NCBI RefSeq assembly: GCF_001949145.1
Contig: NW_019091456.1
Location: 739,224-799,223 of the forward strand
DNA from: Acanthaster planci
Lineage: Eukaryota > Echinodermata > Asteroidea > Valvatida > Acanthasteridae
Direction of reading: 5' to 3'
Length of the DNA: 60,000 bases
Shown here: piece after piece, positions 1 to 10,593 of the stretch
Numbering within the stretch: position 1 is the first letter of the stretch
Layout: each line of letters begins with the position of its first letter
The notes under the pieces: model-generated
Seen by the model: only the letters and a program-made list of their open reading frames with translations
What the model was told of the DNA's origin: nothing
Database searches by the model: none
Made by a program: the position numbers and the translations under genes

Positions 1-174
1 CCGCTTCCCCGGCCGCCCCCACCAACAACACCCAGCGCTTCTTCCGCGTGGCCTTTGCCCGCCCCAACGCGGGTGTGCGCCAGCGCAGCGTCTGGTATGC
101 CCACTTTGATGGCCAGTGGATTGCCCGACAGATGGAAGTTCACGGGGATAAGCCCCCCATCCTACTGATAGCAG
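1..174 (+). CDS. MYO6: Myosin VI, penultimate coding exon (partial at window edge)
   Basis: Myosin VI is the actin motor that moves toward minus ends and works in endocytosis, vesicle transport and tethering. This exon encodes part of the globular C-terminal cargo-binding domain. Reading in frame from base 3 gives about 57 residues, including [25 protein letters not shown] and [10 protein letters not shown]. These align closely with the end of vertebrate myosin VI (family knowledge). The exon ends at 174 in phase 1, followed by a GTAAGG donor; the split Gly codon is completed by the exon at 9188. The motor, neck and coiled coil lie upstream of the window. One oddity: the vertebrate WWY adaptor-binding motif reads VWY here. 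The family call is secure from the two joined exons; the left boundary of the exon is not visible. Confidence 0.93.
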
Positions 175-882
175 GTAAGGGCCTGAAACGTTAACTGTAG
201 AGAAACGTTACATGAAGTCCCGTCCGCTTTGTGTTTTTAGTTTGTATGTAGCCATGGATACGCACGGCGTGTACTCATTCATAGATAGACTCGTTATGAG
301 GTTATGTAGACTATACAGGAATTTAAAACGTTAAGGGGGCAACCTTTTGTCCCCACAAATGCATTTTGACTTCCCGGACAAAAGATGCTGCCCCTTCAAG
401 GCTGTAGAGGTCTACCCACACACGTGTGCCGGAACCGTTCTTCCAGGGACTATACACGTATTGAACAATACTTATTGTAAGGAAATATTTTTGTCTCCAC
501 AATTTGTTTTCAATTTTCATAAGAAGAGAAATTTTCCCCTTAAAGTGAGGCCAACCAGTGCACGGCTCATGTGTGCATGGCGTTAGGGCACTGACCATGC
601 AGAACCGCTTTCTATTGGAATGTAGGGTCCTCACATGTGAGTAATGTACCCAGTTGAAATGGTCCCACCAAACTGTCTCTTCGCTGCCAATGAGGGCGTC
701 ATTCTGGTTTATTCTCTGCACAGTGGATTGTATAATTATTCCCCACCGGTAGCTTTACTATTGAATACTATTGAATATTGTTTAGCTGTGTTCGACTGAA
801 TGGTGAATGTGTCTCAGCCACAGACGTATATAAAAAACCTGGACTTGCAACGCCTTTGTATGAAAAAGAAGCCAACCAGCGG

Positions 883-993
883 CCATTTTACCGAGCCGAA
901 TACAAAGGCGTGGGTCGACTCCCTTCTATTGACGTCAGGAAGAACAAAGGCGGGCATTGCCAGGAAAGCTTTGTATTCGGCTCGGTAAAATGG
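883..993. repeat. Perfect 25-bp inverted repeat with 61-bp spacer, MITE-like
   Basis: Arms at 883-907 and 969-993 are exact reverse complements; the left arm begins CCATTTTACCGAGCC. The repeat degrades outward: GAAGCCAACCAGCGG on the left roughly matches the complement of the right flank. I could not find a clear target-site duplication, so the outer ends are uncertain. The structure fits a small non-autonomous inverted-repeat transposon or its remnant inside the MYO6 intron. The spacer encodes nothing recognisable. Confidence 0.6.
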
Positions 994-3900
994 TTGCGAG
1001 TGGATTCAATGATCTCTATAAGCTGATTAAGGGTATTGCGAGTCCAGATTTTATGACACATGTCCGTGGTCTCAGCTGCTGAATTCAGGCACATCTCAAA
1101 ACATGACTCATGACTTGGCAACTTTTGATGCAAAATTGAAATCCTAAAACATTGTTTTCTTGGAGTACACAATTTTTTTTGTAGTTTCTTTGCCTGGAAC
1201 CTAATGCACAAGTGACAAATGATGGACTGCACCTTTAACTATTTTTAGAAATGTGGACAGTCCACTACACTCCACCTACCCAAAAAGTCACCACACATGC
1301 AAATTTCCCTGAGAAAAGAAGGACGAACATGGCAGCGTGACCGCAATGCATTGTGGGAGGTCAGGGTGCACTATGGGTGATCAGGTCTTCCAGTGAATAA
1401 TGATAGGTGCATGGGAAATTCGCACATGTAGTAACTGGTTAGGTACATGTACATGTAGGTATTGGCTCGTCTCACAGCAGACTCGTCCCACACGTATGTG
1501 GGGGAGGAATTTAATTGAAGGATTAACCTAACATCTGTTTGGTCAGGGGATACGGGAATTCAATTTTAAGTGTGTCTAATTCCTATTTAAAAACTCTGTG
1601 ACCAGACTGTGAGACATCACTGTACTTTGATCAGTCGTGATGGTTATATGGTGTTATGTGAAGTAGTAGAGAAGACAGAATTCTTAACAAGGATCAGCAA
1701 CTTTTGTTAGTAAGTTTCCCAAGGTGACGGGCCAAGTGGAGTACACTGCCGTTCTGCCCTTCCTTGCTGTGGCGTTGTGTTCATAAAAAGTCAAGCCCAT
1801 TGTTTGCCACACCTCATACCACTCAGGGTACAGTTCACAATAACAGGGCGTCATTACACAGCAGTTTCTGTAATTTATCCCGAAGCTGCACAGTTGACGT
1901 TCTGCCACCACTGCTAATGAGATTACACCGTGAAAGAACTAGAGAAACAAATGACGTGCTTCCTCAAAAATCATTTTCCCAAAACCGGTGGTCCGGTTTT
2001 GCAATACATGTGGATGATACTTTTAGGATGATAAAAAGATTATGCTTTTGACATTGCCGGAAAGGGATGAACCAGTGGTACAGTTCTCCCAACACTGGAA
2101 AATTTGATATCCACTTTACATTCCTCACTTTGTATCTACATGTACATGTAGTTATGGAAGGATTTTTATCCAAATATGTAAACCCAGACTGCGCTTTAGA
2201 AAATCATGAATGTGATTCCGATCTGATGAGAGTCTAATACCACCTATTAGTTTTTTTTTATTGTGCGTGGTCGTACTAAGCTTATCCACACAGGAAATTT
2301 GTATTAGTTGCCAGCCAGCTGCAGGTGCTTTCAGTCATTGTGCGGTTCCCAGGGTCCCCAGGACATGGGCAAAGACCCAGACCTACTTGTAAGTTCTAGA
2401 CAAAAGTTTCGGGGGCACGGACAGTTTCACTGGCCTGTTCACAAGTTTTTCCCCTCACCTGTTAGGAAACAAATTAACAGCCCTTGCATATCAACGTCCG
2501 CTATATTGGAATTCTTTAATGTTAGACTGGTTCCCGTCCCCATATTATTTTCCTCTTTCTTACTGGTGAATGAATGAAATGGGGGCAGGAGCCAGGCAAG
2601 TGAAATGAAGTTCTATTCCGTGGTACCCGTTGAATAGAACGAATAATGCAGTGACATGTGATCCACAAATCAGATGATGGGGATTTATGCAGGTATTGTA
2701 TAAATTGCTCCGTGGATCACTAAGGAAAGCTTAGATTTACATGTACTACACCACAAAATAAAACTGTTCTTTAATTACGAAAAATCACTAGCACTTTTCC
2801 AAATTTCCTCTTCCTGAAATAGCTGACCTCAGCTCTGAAGCGCTAGCAAATTGTGCATCTGTTACTTGTATAGTATTCTTGGTCATGCATGTCACGATAG
2901 AACAAGAGGTGAATGACATTTGACAAGCTCTTGGCCAATCCAAATATGCAGTCTGAATACATTGGTGGTTTGCCAATCATTTGTTGTTGAATTTTTCGGT
3001 ATATACAACCATGACTGTTGAATGTACCCAAATACATTGCACTGTCTCGGGTGACTTGTCTGCACAAGCTGCTTTTGTTCTTCTAGTAAAATAGGCAAAA
3101 TTTTGGTCACGGCTTGGAATGTGGAAACTTTCGCACTTTATATGCTGGACAGAGCAAGTGAACTGGCAACTTGTACACTGAGAGAATTTATTCAGTCGTC
3201 GTGGAAAAGAACTTATGACTGTTTCACATTGGCGCAGTGAAAAGAATAGGCACTCGATCCTGTACACACATAAACACCGGGTGTTGACCTGTTGACAACT
3301 GCCCCCTCGTTCTCCCACAGAGTGCATGAGTTCACGCAACAGGAATCGTTCAAACCAATCCTTGCTTCACACCTGCTCGCACAAACTCACACCTGTTACC
3401 GGGCTATGGGGCTAAAGGTGTGTCAAAATGTGGACGTTGGAGGGACACATTGCTGCCCCCGTAACACCGTCCTGACTCTCTCAAGAAGAAAAATTGACCC
3501 CTTCTCGCAGGAAAGGCCTATCCCATTTTACCGTCTTTTTCAGCCTCTGTATTGCCCGGGGTGGAAGTTAGTTCCCCCCTCTCTCAGGGGGCCCTTCCAC
3601 TGTATGAAATTTTGAAACGTATGCAGCCTATGTGCAAGCCACAGCTCTTTTGCTTTCAGTTTCCCCCTCGAAAAAAAGTGTGCTCCCCAGGTGACCCCCC
3701 CAGAAAATTCACCCTTATCACCCTACCCATGGCTACACCCCCAAGTGTTTCCGGCCTTGATTTTTGTGGTAATCGCATATTCGCTTCATATTGAAGAACA
3801 ACACAGTGATGTCTGAGTGGGCAGCTGTGTCACTGTTACAAATGGTTGAGCACAGTGGTTGACTATTTTTTTGAGGGAGGGGGGTCTGATAAATGGTCTA

Positions 3901-5580
3901 TATTAGTATTGTTTTGTTGACAATCAGTCAGCAAGCATTGTGCTTAAACTGGAATAGTGAAGCATGTCCACGTGCAGTGACTTGTGGAGAAAATCGGCGA
4001 GCCGTGGAGTGCATATCTAAAGAGGCATGGCACAGCCTTGGACTCCCTCAGATACGCGCGAACAAGAACTCCCACACAATGTTTAGAAAGGTCAAGTAAG
4101 ACTTAAACTGCGTTGTGATGGTGTCAACTAGTGAAGGTTTGCGATAACACCATGTGACTATCTCGTTGGAGAGGATGTGTGGTTTTGAAAAGAACAGGTG
4201 AGTTTCAGAACCACGGATGCTACTCACAAAAGACAGTCACATGGTGGTACCACAGGGCGCATTTAGTGTAAAATGGTTCCCCTCCAAAAAATGTTCACAT
4301 CCTCATTTAAAAAAAAAAAAATTAAATGGGCACTTGCATGATAAATGAAGAACTTAAAGATTGTTCTCTACCGTGCGATTGATGAAATATGGACAAATGT
4401 TGTAGAAGCACACTTCATCAACATTTGAGGAAATTGGTTTGCAAATAAGCAAGAACAAAACTGTAATAGGCAGGGTGCAGGAAAAAAAAACAGGTGGAGA
4501 TACAATGTTGGTAAAGACTCACCCATTCTTTTGAGGGGGGTTAATTAATACTCAGGACATGCTGGTGTCAGTGTCTATCCTGTTGATTTTTCCACCGCAT
4601 CACAATTTTGTAAAACCGACTGGAATTAGGACCCCTCGTCAATTCTGAAAGCAGAATAACTTTTTTATTCCAGTTTTTTCAGTATTCCTCAGTTTTCAAT
4701 TGAAACATATTTAAATTTTATTTCCCCATTTTCAAGGCCATCTTGATGCTTTTGTTTAATTTCTAAGTTTGCATGTTTGGTTTGCATATTCATGAGCGTG
4801 ATGTCATTCCAGGAAGAAAATCCGAGTGAAATACTGTCACTCCAGCACAGGCATTTGTCCAGGTTTTTTTGTTAATTTTTTGGCATTAATTTCCGTTTCT
4901 TTGATGAAAGTTTGTTTCAGTTCAGGTTTTTGGGGTTTTTTTTCTCAAAAATACACAACTTTTCAAATTGCACAATAGGGTTGGCAGTTTCAACAGATCA
5001 CTCCTCATAATGAACAGTGTCTTCCTGAGATGGCATCACAGGAATAATTATCGGGAAAGGCAGTCGACAGTTTTAAAGTGAGAAAATAAGTGAAGAGTTT
5101 CATTCCAAAATGATATATCCACCATTTTGAAAAATATGAATTTAGGTGGCCGTAATATTGTCCATAAAACTATCTGCTTGACACCTCATCTGTTGAATTC
5201 CAATTTGTATTTTTGGACATATGATAAAATATACATTAGATTTCCTTATTAGTTTCCTTATTTTAGCGGACAGTCATTGTGCATTATCTCAAAATCTTAT
5301 TTTCCCAAAACAAAACGGAAATAGAGCATTGTATGATGAAACTCTTCAAGTGCACTTTCTAAAGATTTACATGTATTGAAAGAGATATGTTTGCATGGGA
5401 CATTGATTTAAAGACAAGTAGAAATTAGCATAGAAATACCATCTCTGGTAAAGTTCATGAATATTATAGGCCCTTTAAAGCAATAAGCCGAGGATTATTA
5501 AGAGATTTATCAGTATAAATTTTCCATTCAAAGTTTTATTATTCACATGCCGTTTGGCACACACATGATGCGTACACCAG

Positions 5581-5814
5581 CAGTGTTTTAGCTAGGATCA
5601 TTTTAGTGCCAGGTAATTTTTTGATTGCGAATCATAGTAAGCTGATGCTTGAAAATAGGATCGAATTGGTATGATTATATATATGGTAATATTTCAGTTC
5701 ATTTTTTGGAAAATCTGTGCTGGGCAGCACAGCCAGTTTGAACCAGAGAGCCGGGCGGAAATTTGCAGTACCGGGTGGTGCCGCCTGGCGCTGCCCACTA
5801 TGGCTAGAACTCTG
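5581..5814. mobile_element. Non-autonomous hAT-type MITE, 234 bp, with 8-bp target-site duplication
   Basis: The element begins CAGTGTTTTAGCTAG and its other end reads, in reverse complement, CAGAGTTCTAGCCAT. That is an imperfect terminal inverted repeat of the hAT style (CAGNGTT...TAG). It is flanked by TACACCAG (5573-5580) and TACACCGG (5815-5822), a direct repeat matching at 7 of 8 bases. An 8-bp duplication is the hAT hallmark (established knowledge). The internal part is GC-richer than the surroundings, encodes no transposase and contains sub-terminal copies of a GCCAGG/GCCTGGC motif. Confidence 0.72.
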
Positions 5815-8800
5815 TACACCGGGTTTTCAAAACATAGCACTTGAGAGTGGTGTCCTGTTAAAGTATTCTTGAAAAGGTAACCACTGTTTGCATCATTTCA
5901 GGATACAAACAAGGTTCATGTTACATCTGTTGTTTAAGCATTGCTAAACCCTAACCCCCTAGGATGTATGTAAAATAAAATTGAAATCAGAGGATTTGGG
6001 ACTGTTAGAGTTATTACCATTAACATCTAAAATGGTTTTAGACGTGTACAAATATGAACTACTGAAAACTGGTTCCTTGCTACAGTCACCCAAAATAGAT
6101 AAATTGAAAAAGTTTGGTCTGCCGTTTCGCTCCCAGCAGAGTCTATCTCAAGGGCAAAATTGATACTAGTTTGCTCCTCGGAGTACATGTAGTTTGCTGA
6201 TTTTATCATACAAAGTGCGCTGTCTACTAAGCATGTGCGCAACGTGGATGCACCACCCGTTGTATGTCACTGGAGAGCATAGAATGAATGGTCGGTTTCA
6301 CTGGTTCTGTCACTGCTGCATTCATCATGGATGATGAGAAATGATAAATCACTGAACATGAATGGGTCCTCGGTATTGTCTTCCGTTTCAAAGCCATAAA
6401 AATTGTATAATGTATTCACCAGAGTCCACTTTGCAGTATGCCTACAGCTGTCATCAGTTCTGGGTAGCATAAAGGGAACAGTGTGTGCCCCGTGCTTACC
6501 ATTCACTGGAAACCTGCTCTAATATCAGAAACTGCACATTGTTATTTTGGTTTCATTTTTTTATACTGTTCCTCATTTGTTCAGTCTGCAGTGTTTCCCT
6601 CTAATTTCCAGAGAAGTAATTAATCTACCCCAGCTACTGGTATGTCATGCGTATTTTAATTTTTTTTTGCATATGACCTTTTTAATTTCCCATCTAAAGT
6701 GTAGGAAAAAAAATTGTCAGGTTGAAATTTAACCATTGATATTCTGTGTTGTCCAAGCATTCTGATATTGAGATGCTTTAAAGTGCCTCCCCCGACCCCA
6801 ACTTGAGTAAAACTTGTAAAGTCTTTTTAAATTTGAGCTCAAAGGTGAGTCCCATTCCTCGCTCTAATATGCCAAAAATGTTGAATTTGAGCCCAAGGGA
6901 TTCTGTACTGTCATGTTCCCCAGATTCGCTTAGATTCTTCCCTACCCCCATCTCATTTGGTCAAAGACAGATTTGCCCCCCCCCAATTAATTCTTATGCA
7001 AATATATGCACAAAATCATTACTTTGGATTTTTTTTTTAATACTTGTGACAAATCAGTAGAAAGACCAAAATAGACATAATTATTTTTTAGGCAGGGTGT
7101 GACAGAAAGATGCAAATCTTGTTGGAGAACATTTTGAGAAAAAATGGATGTTGGGGAAAATTTTAAGGGGGGGGACTCCCCTTCCACAATTAGCGTTTAA
7201 TGCCATGAATGGAATGGCTGTATGACACAACTTCTTGTCAGATTGAATTGAAACTTGACAGATACGCTGATATTTGATGCCTTGACAGCTCCCATGCTAA
7301 GTTTCCAAACAGTGGGCGTACCCAGGATTATTAGAAGGGGGCTTTGAAATTGACTGGCTCAGGATTCGCAGACTAAGGAGAGTCAGGGGCGTGGTCCCCG
7401 GGAAATATTTTTCCCATGGCAGACATCACATCGTGCAGTCTTGTGCATTTAAATGCTCCCAAAAGCAAATCCAAGAGTTCTTTTTTGTAGTTGTTTTATT
7501 AGTGAAACAACTGAGGATTACAGAGGATTTCTCCCCCCCCCTCCCTGCATGCCCTTGCAGAAAGATTGGCCTTTAGACCATGGGCCAGAAATGGTATATG
7601 TAGCTTCACTGTAACTGGAGGTCCGTTCTCAATTACGAGTGGCAACATGGAATCATGTGTGGTAGATCAGTATGAAGGTGGTAAATTCAAATTTCCCTTT
7701 TGCCACCTTGTCAGACTGCTCCCAAGATCACCACAAGAGGGCACTAATCCCGTTTTTGCCGTGGGAGGGCTAAGATCTTGGCCCAATTTTATGGCTGAAC
7801 ATTAAGGGCCCTAAACTAAACCACCAATTTATCGGTACACAAACTCTTGTTCCTGATGCCGGGAACCAAGTACGACCAAGGGTGGATCCATAACCCTTTT
7901 TTTTTGGAGGAGGGCTTATGCTTTTGGAAGGATGGGAAATGATACAGACCAAAAAAAAATCGCCTGTCATTTCTCCAAAAAAAAGGATTTTATGGCTGGA
8001 GGGTGGAGCCATGGCTCTTCTTGTTTGTTTCCCCCCACCCCTGGACCCAACCTTGAGTAAAGCCTTGAATCAAGACTACACTTACTCTAAAGCTCTGTTA
8101 CCAACCTTGCGTTTCTTGTATCAGTGGTCTTACGTTCAATATAGTCAGTACAGATACAGCTGAGGCTTATCACTTAAATAGGAAGTTCTCAATCACAGTC
8201 CTGTTGACCTGATTGTTCACAAACAGAATTAAACACCTTTTGTTTGAATACAAAGGCCGAGCCAAGATCTAGTCTCATTCAAGTGTTGTCAGGCAACTCA
8301 TTTTGCTGGTACATATGTCGTGCATTTCCCGCACTTGGTGTTCTAATCGTGTTCTACAAGCGGCATTAAATCCTTGCAGGCCACTTCAGCGATATCAGGT
8401 GATTGGGAGAGAAGCAGTGCATGCTGGGAAGGTTTAGGCAACTGCATGCCAAAATGAAGTGGAGTCAATTCTGGACTCTTAGATTAGAATCTCAACCAGT
8501 TTTTTTTTGGTTTTTTCTTTGAGTTTTGAGGAATATTGGATTAGCAGAAGGAAGTTATTCCAGAGTCCTCCTTCTGTAAGTTCAGAAAAAAATTATGTTT
8601 TTAAGAAAAAGGGTTAACACCTGTCTGTGAGCTCACTTCCTCCCTTGACATTTCATCGTTGAAGTAATTTGGTTTTCATGTTGAGCCTTCAAGGGTTTCT
8701 CCAGCAATATAGTGTAATCAATTTTACTTCAATTTTATGAAAATCAGACATTGTGTTCCCGTGAAACTCCCAGCATTTTGAAACAGGTGAGCCCAAAATG

Positions 8801-9027
8801 TTGACTCTTGCTGTTGACATTGTAAGTGCATGCAGGCCAACACCCATAGGAAGAAATACCAATGGCCATAACAAATTCCTTTATAGGACTGCGTTGAATC
8901 TTATTAAGTGTAAGTATCATGACTGTTTTTATATGCATGCAAAGATTCAAGAAGATCGGGCACAGCACAGCTGAGATCTTGGGTGCTGTGTCCTCAGCTG
9001 AGATGGTCCAAAAAAGTCGGGCTCTTG

Positions 9028-9095
9028 AAAGCTGGATCAGGAGGTGCTCGAACCCTCGACCTCCTGTTTACTTGAGTAGGCGTCTTACCCTTTCC
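9028..9095 (-). repeat. tRNA-derived SINE-like fragment
   Basis: Read on the minus strand this stretch contains a degenerate A box (AAAGGGTAAGAC) and a B box (GGGTTCGAGCACC), spaced as in a tRNA gene. It shares the framework AAGAC..CT...AGTAA.CAGGAGGTC..GGGTTC with the repeat at 27290-27375, so both look like members of one SINE family with a Leu/Ser-type tRNA head. It ends about 90 bp before the MYO6 acceptor. No poly-A tail or target duplication is clear. Confidence 0.5.
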
Positions 9096-9187
9096 ACCCC
9101 TAACTTGCCCGGGAATTTACTGTAAATGGAAAGTACTGAAATGCTCTAATTTTTAATCGGATATTGGTGCATTTTGCTTCGTTTCAG

Positions 9188-9390
9188 GCAAGGACGATCT
9201 GAGCATGTGCGAGATGAGCCTGGAGCAGACGGGCTTGACTCGCAAGGCGGGGGCGGAGATCGTCCAGCGGGAGTTCGAGGAGGAGTGGAACCGGCACAAC
9301 GGACAGCAGCTGCTAGCCGACGCCATCCGCACGGGGCAGGCCCGCAAGACCTTCGCCACAGAGTCGCTACGAAAGCAGTACCAGCTGTAA
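9188..9390 (+). CDS. MYO6: Myosin VI, terminal coding exon
   Basis: The exon starts after a TTTCAG acceptor in phase 1, completes the Gly codon from the exon ending at 174, and encodes 66 further residues before TAA at 9388-9390. It contains [19 protein letters not shown], then EFEEEW, and ends RKQYQL. It lines up along its whole length with the last residues of vertebrate myosin VI (MCE.L.ETGLTRK.GAEI...FEE.W, then QAR.T.AT). This is the second half of the cargo-binding domain that engages adaptors such as Dab2, Tom1 and optineurin (family knowledge). Its GC content is far above that of the flanking intron. Confidence 0.94.
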
Positions 9391-9735
9391 TGATTACCAC
9401 TTGTTGTATGAAACGGCCCATGCTCTCTAGCAAGCCGCTTAATGAGTCAATGTGTGACTCAGAAAGGCCAGGTCGTTTGAGAATAAGGCACCCGATGTCA
9501 CCTCAGCTCATATGTCTTCAGTACATGAGTCAACGTGTGGTCAGACTGATAGGGCTGACCTCACCTGCACTTGTTTCTCGATTGACCTACGTACTTCATT
9601 TTGTACCTGAGCTTTTGGAATACCAAGCCAGCTTTGTTATAGTGACACCCGAAAGTGATCTAGAAAAGGTAGTAAATTGAAACATGATTTATAGAATACT
9701 GGCGGCATTAGCCCCTTTTGTTTTTTGGCTCTTTT

Positions 9736-9911
9736 AATACAGGCGATTCACAATAGTGCGCCACCAAGAGTTTGCAACGCGTTGGCCAATCATAACGCGC
9801 GAAATTTGTCGACCCTTTCCAAACGCGCATTGGGTCAACAAATTTTGCGCATTGTGATTGGCCAATGTGTTGCAAACTCTTGGTGGCGCTCTATTGTGAA
9901 ATGTCCGTATT
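9736..9911. mobile_element. Long-TIR MITE, copy 1 (176 bp)
   Basis: The element is almost entirely one inverted repeat. The left arm runs AATACAGGCGATTCACAATAG, then CACCAAGAGTTTGCAACGCG, then TTGGCCAATC; the right arm repeats this in reverse complement with mismatches. About 20 bp separate the arms. A second copy of exactly the same length lies at 14970-15145, which establishes a mobile family. No transposase and no convincing target duplication beyond TT are visible, so the superfamily is unassigned. Confidence 0.78.
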
Positions 9912-10232
9912 TTAGCCCTGTAGTTTATTGCTTAAGTGAGTACCTGATATTTTGTGACAGCAGGCAGAAATCCTGTAATCAACATAATTTTTGCGAGTTT
10001 TCATAATACTGAGCATTTGAAAATGCAACATCTTGGGCACGAGGGTAAAGTTTTTAAACGTGTCATCACACAGACGTACATGGTAAGATGATATTTTCAT
10101 GGGGGGTGCTGGCATGTACTGACCGAGGTCATTAGCTCAAAACCAACTGGTTTGTGCTGGTGCATATTGTTAATGCTGTAACAGTGCAGTGTACAGCCAG
10201 CTCGTTTTTCACAAGGGCTGGATTATCCTATA

Positions 10233-10593
10233 NNNNNNNNNNNNNNNNNNNNNNNNNNNNNNNNNNNNNNNNNNNNNNNNNNNNNNNNNNNNNNNNNNNN
10301 NNNNNNNNNNNNNNNNNNNNNNNNNNNNNNNNNNNNNNNNNNNNNNNNNNNNNNNNNNNNNNNNNNNNNNNNNNNNNNNNNNNNNNNNNNNNNNNNNNNN
10401 NNNNNNNNNNNNNNNNNNNNNNNNNNNNNNNNNNNNNNNNNNNNNNNNNNNNNNNNNNNNNNNNNNNNNNNNNNNNNNNNNNNNNNNNNNNNNNNNNNNN
10501 NNNNNNNNNNNNNNNNNNNNNNNNNNNNNNNNNNNNNNNNNNNNNNNNNNNNNNNNNNNNNNNNNNNNNNNNNNNNNNNNNNNNNNNNNNNNN
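10233..10593. other. Assembly gap (361 N)
   Basis: A run of undetermined bases. Open frames spanning it are artefacts. The flanks show no repeat that would explain the gap. Confidence 1.

Larger units (their letters stand above)
175..9187 (+). other. Last intron of MYO6 (9.0 kb)
   Basis: This intron runs from the GTAAGG donor to a TTTCAG acceptor. I see no exon in it: the open frames are short, lack paired splice sites and resemble no family. It holds a 25-bp perfect inverted repeat (883-993), an hAT-type MITE (5581-5814), a tRNA-related repeat just before the acceptor (9028-9095) and scattered TACATGTA tracts (1444-1457, 2137-2150). Degenerate G-rich repeat-like stretches occur near 7311-7400 and 7876-7915. 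The AT-rich stretch 4260-5560 shows nothing I can name. Confidence 0.85.

Noticed and set aside
888-1232. 114-codon minus-strand frame sharing a peptide with an overlapping plus-strand frame
   Set aside because: The shared peptide comes only from the 25-bp inverted repeat.
7731-7743. CTCF-like CCACAAGAGGGCA
   Set aside because: One short match in 60 kb is expected by chance, and it lies in repeat-like sequence.
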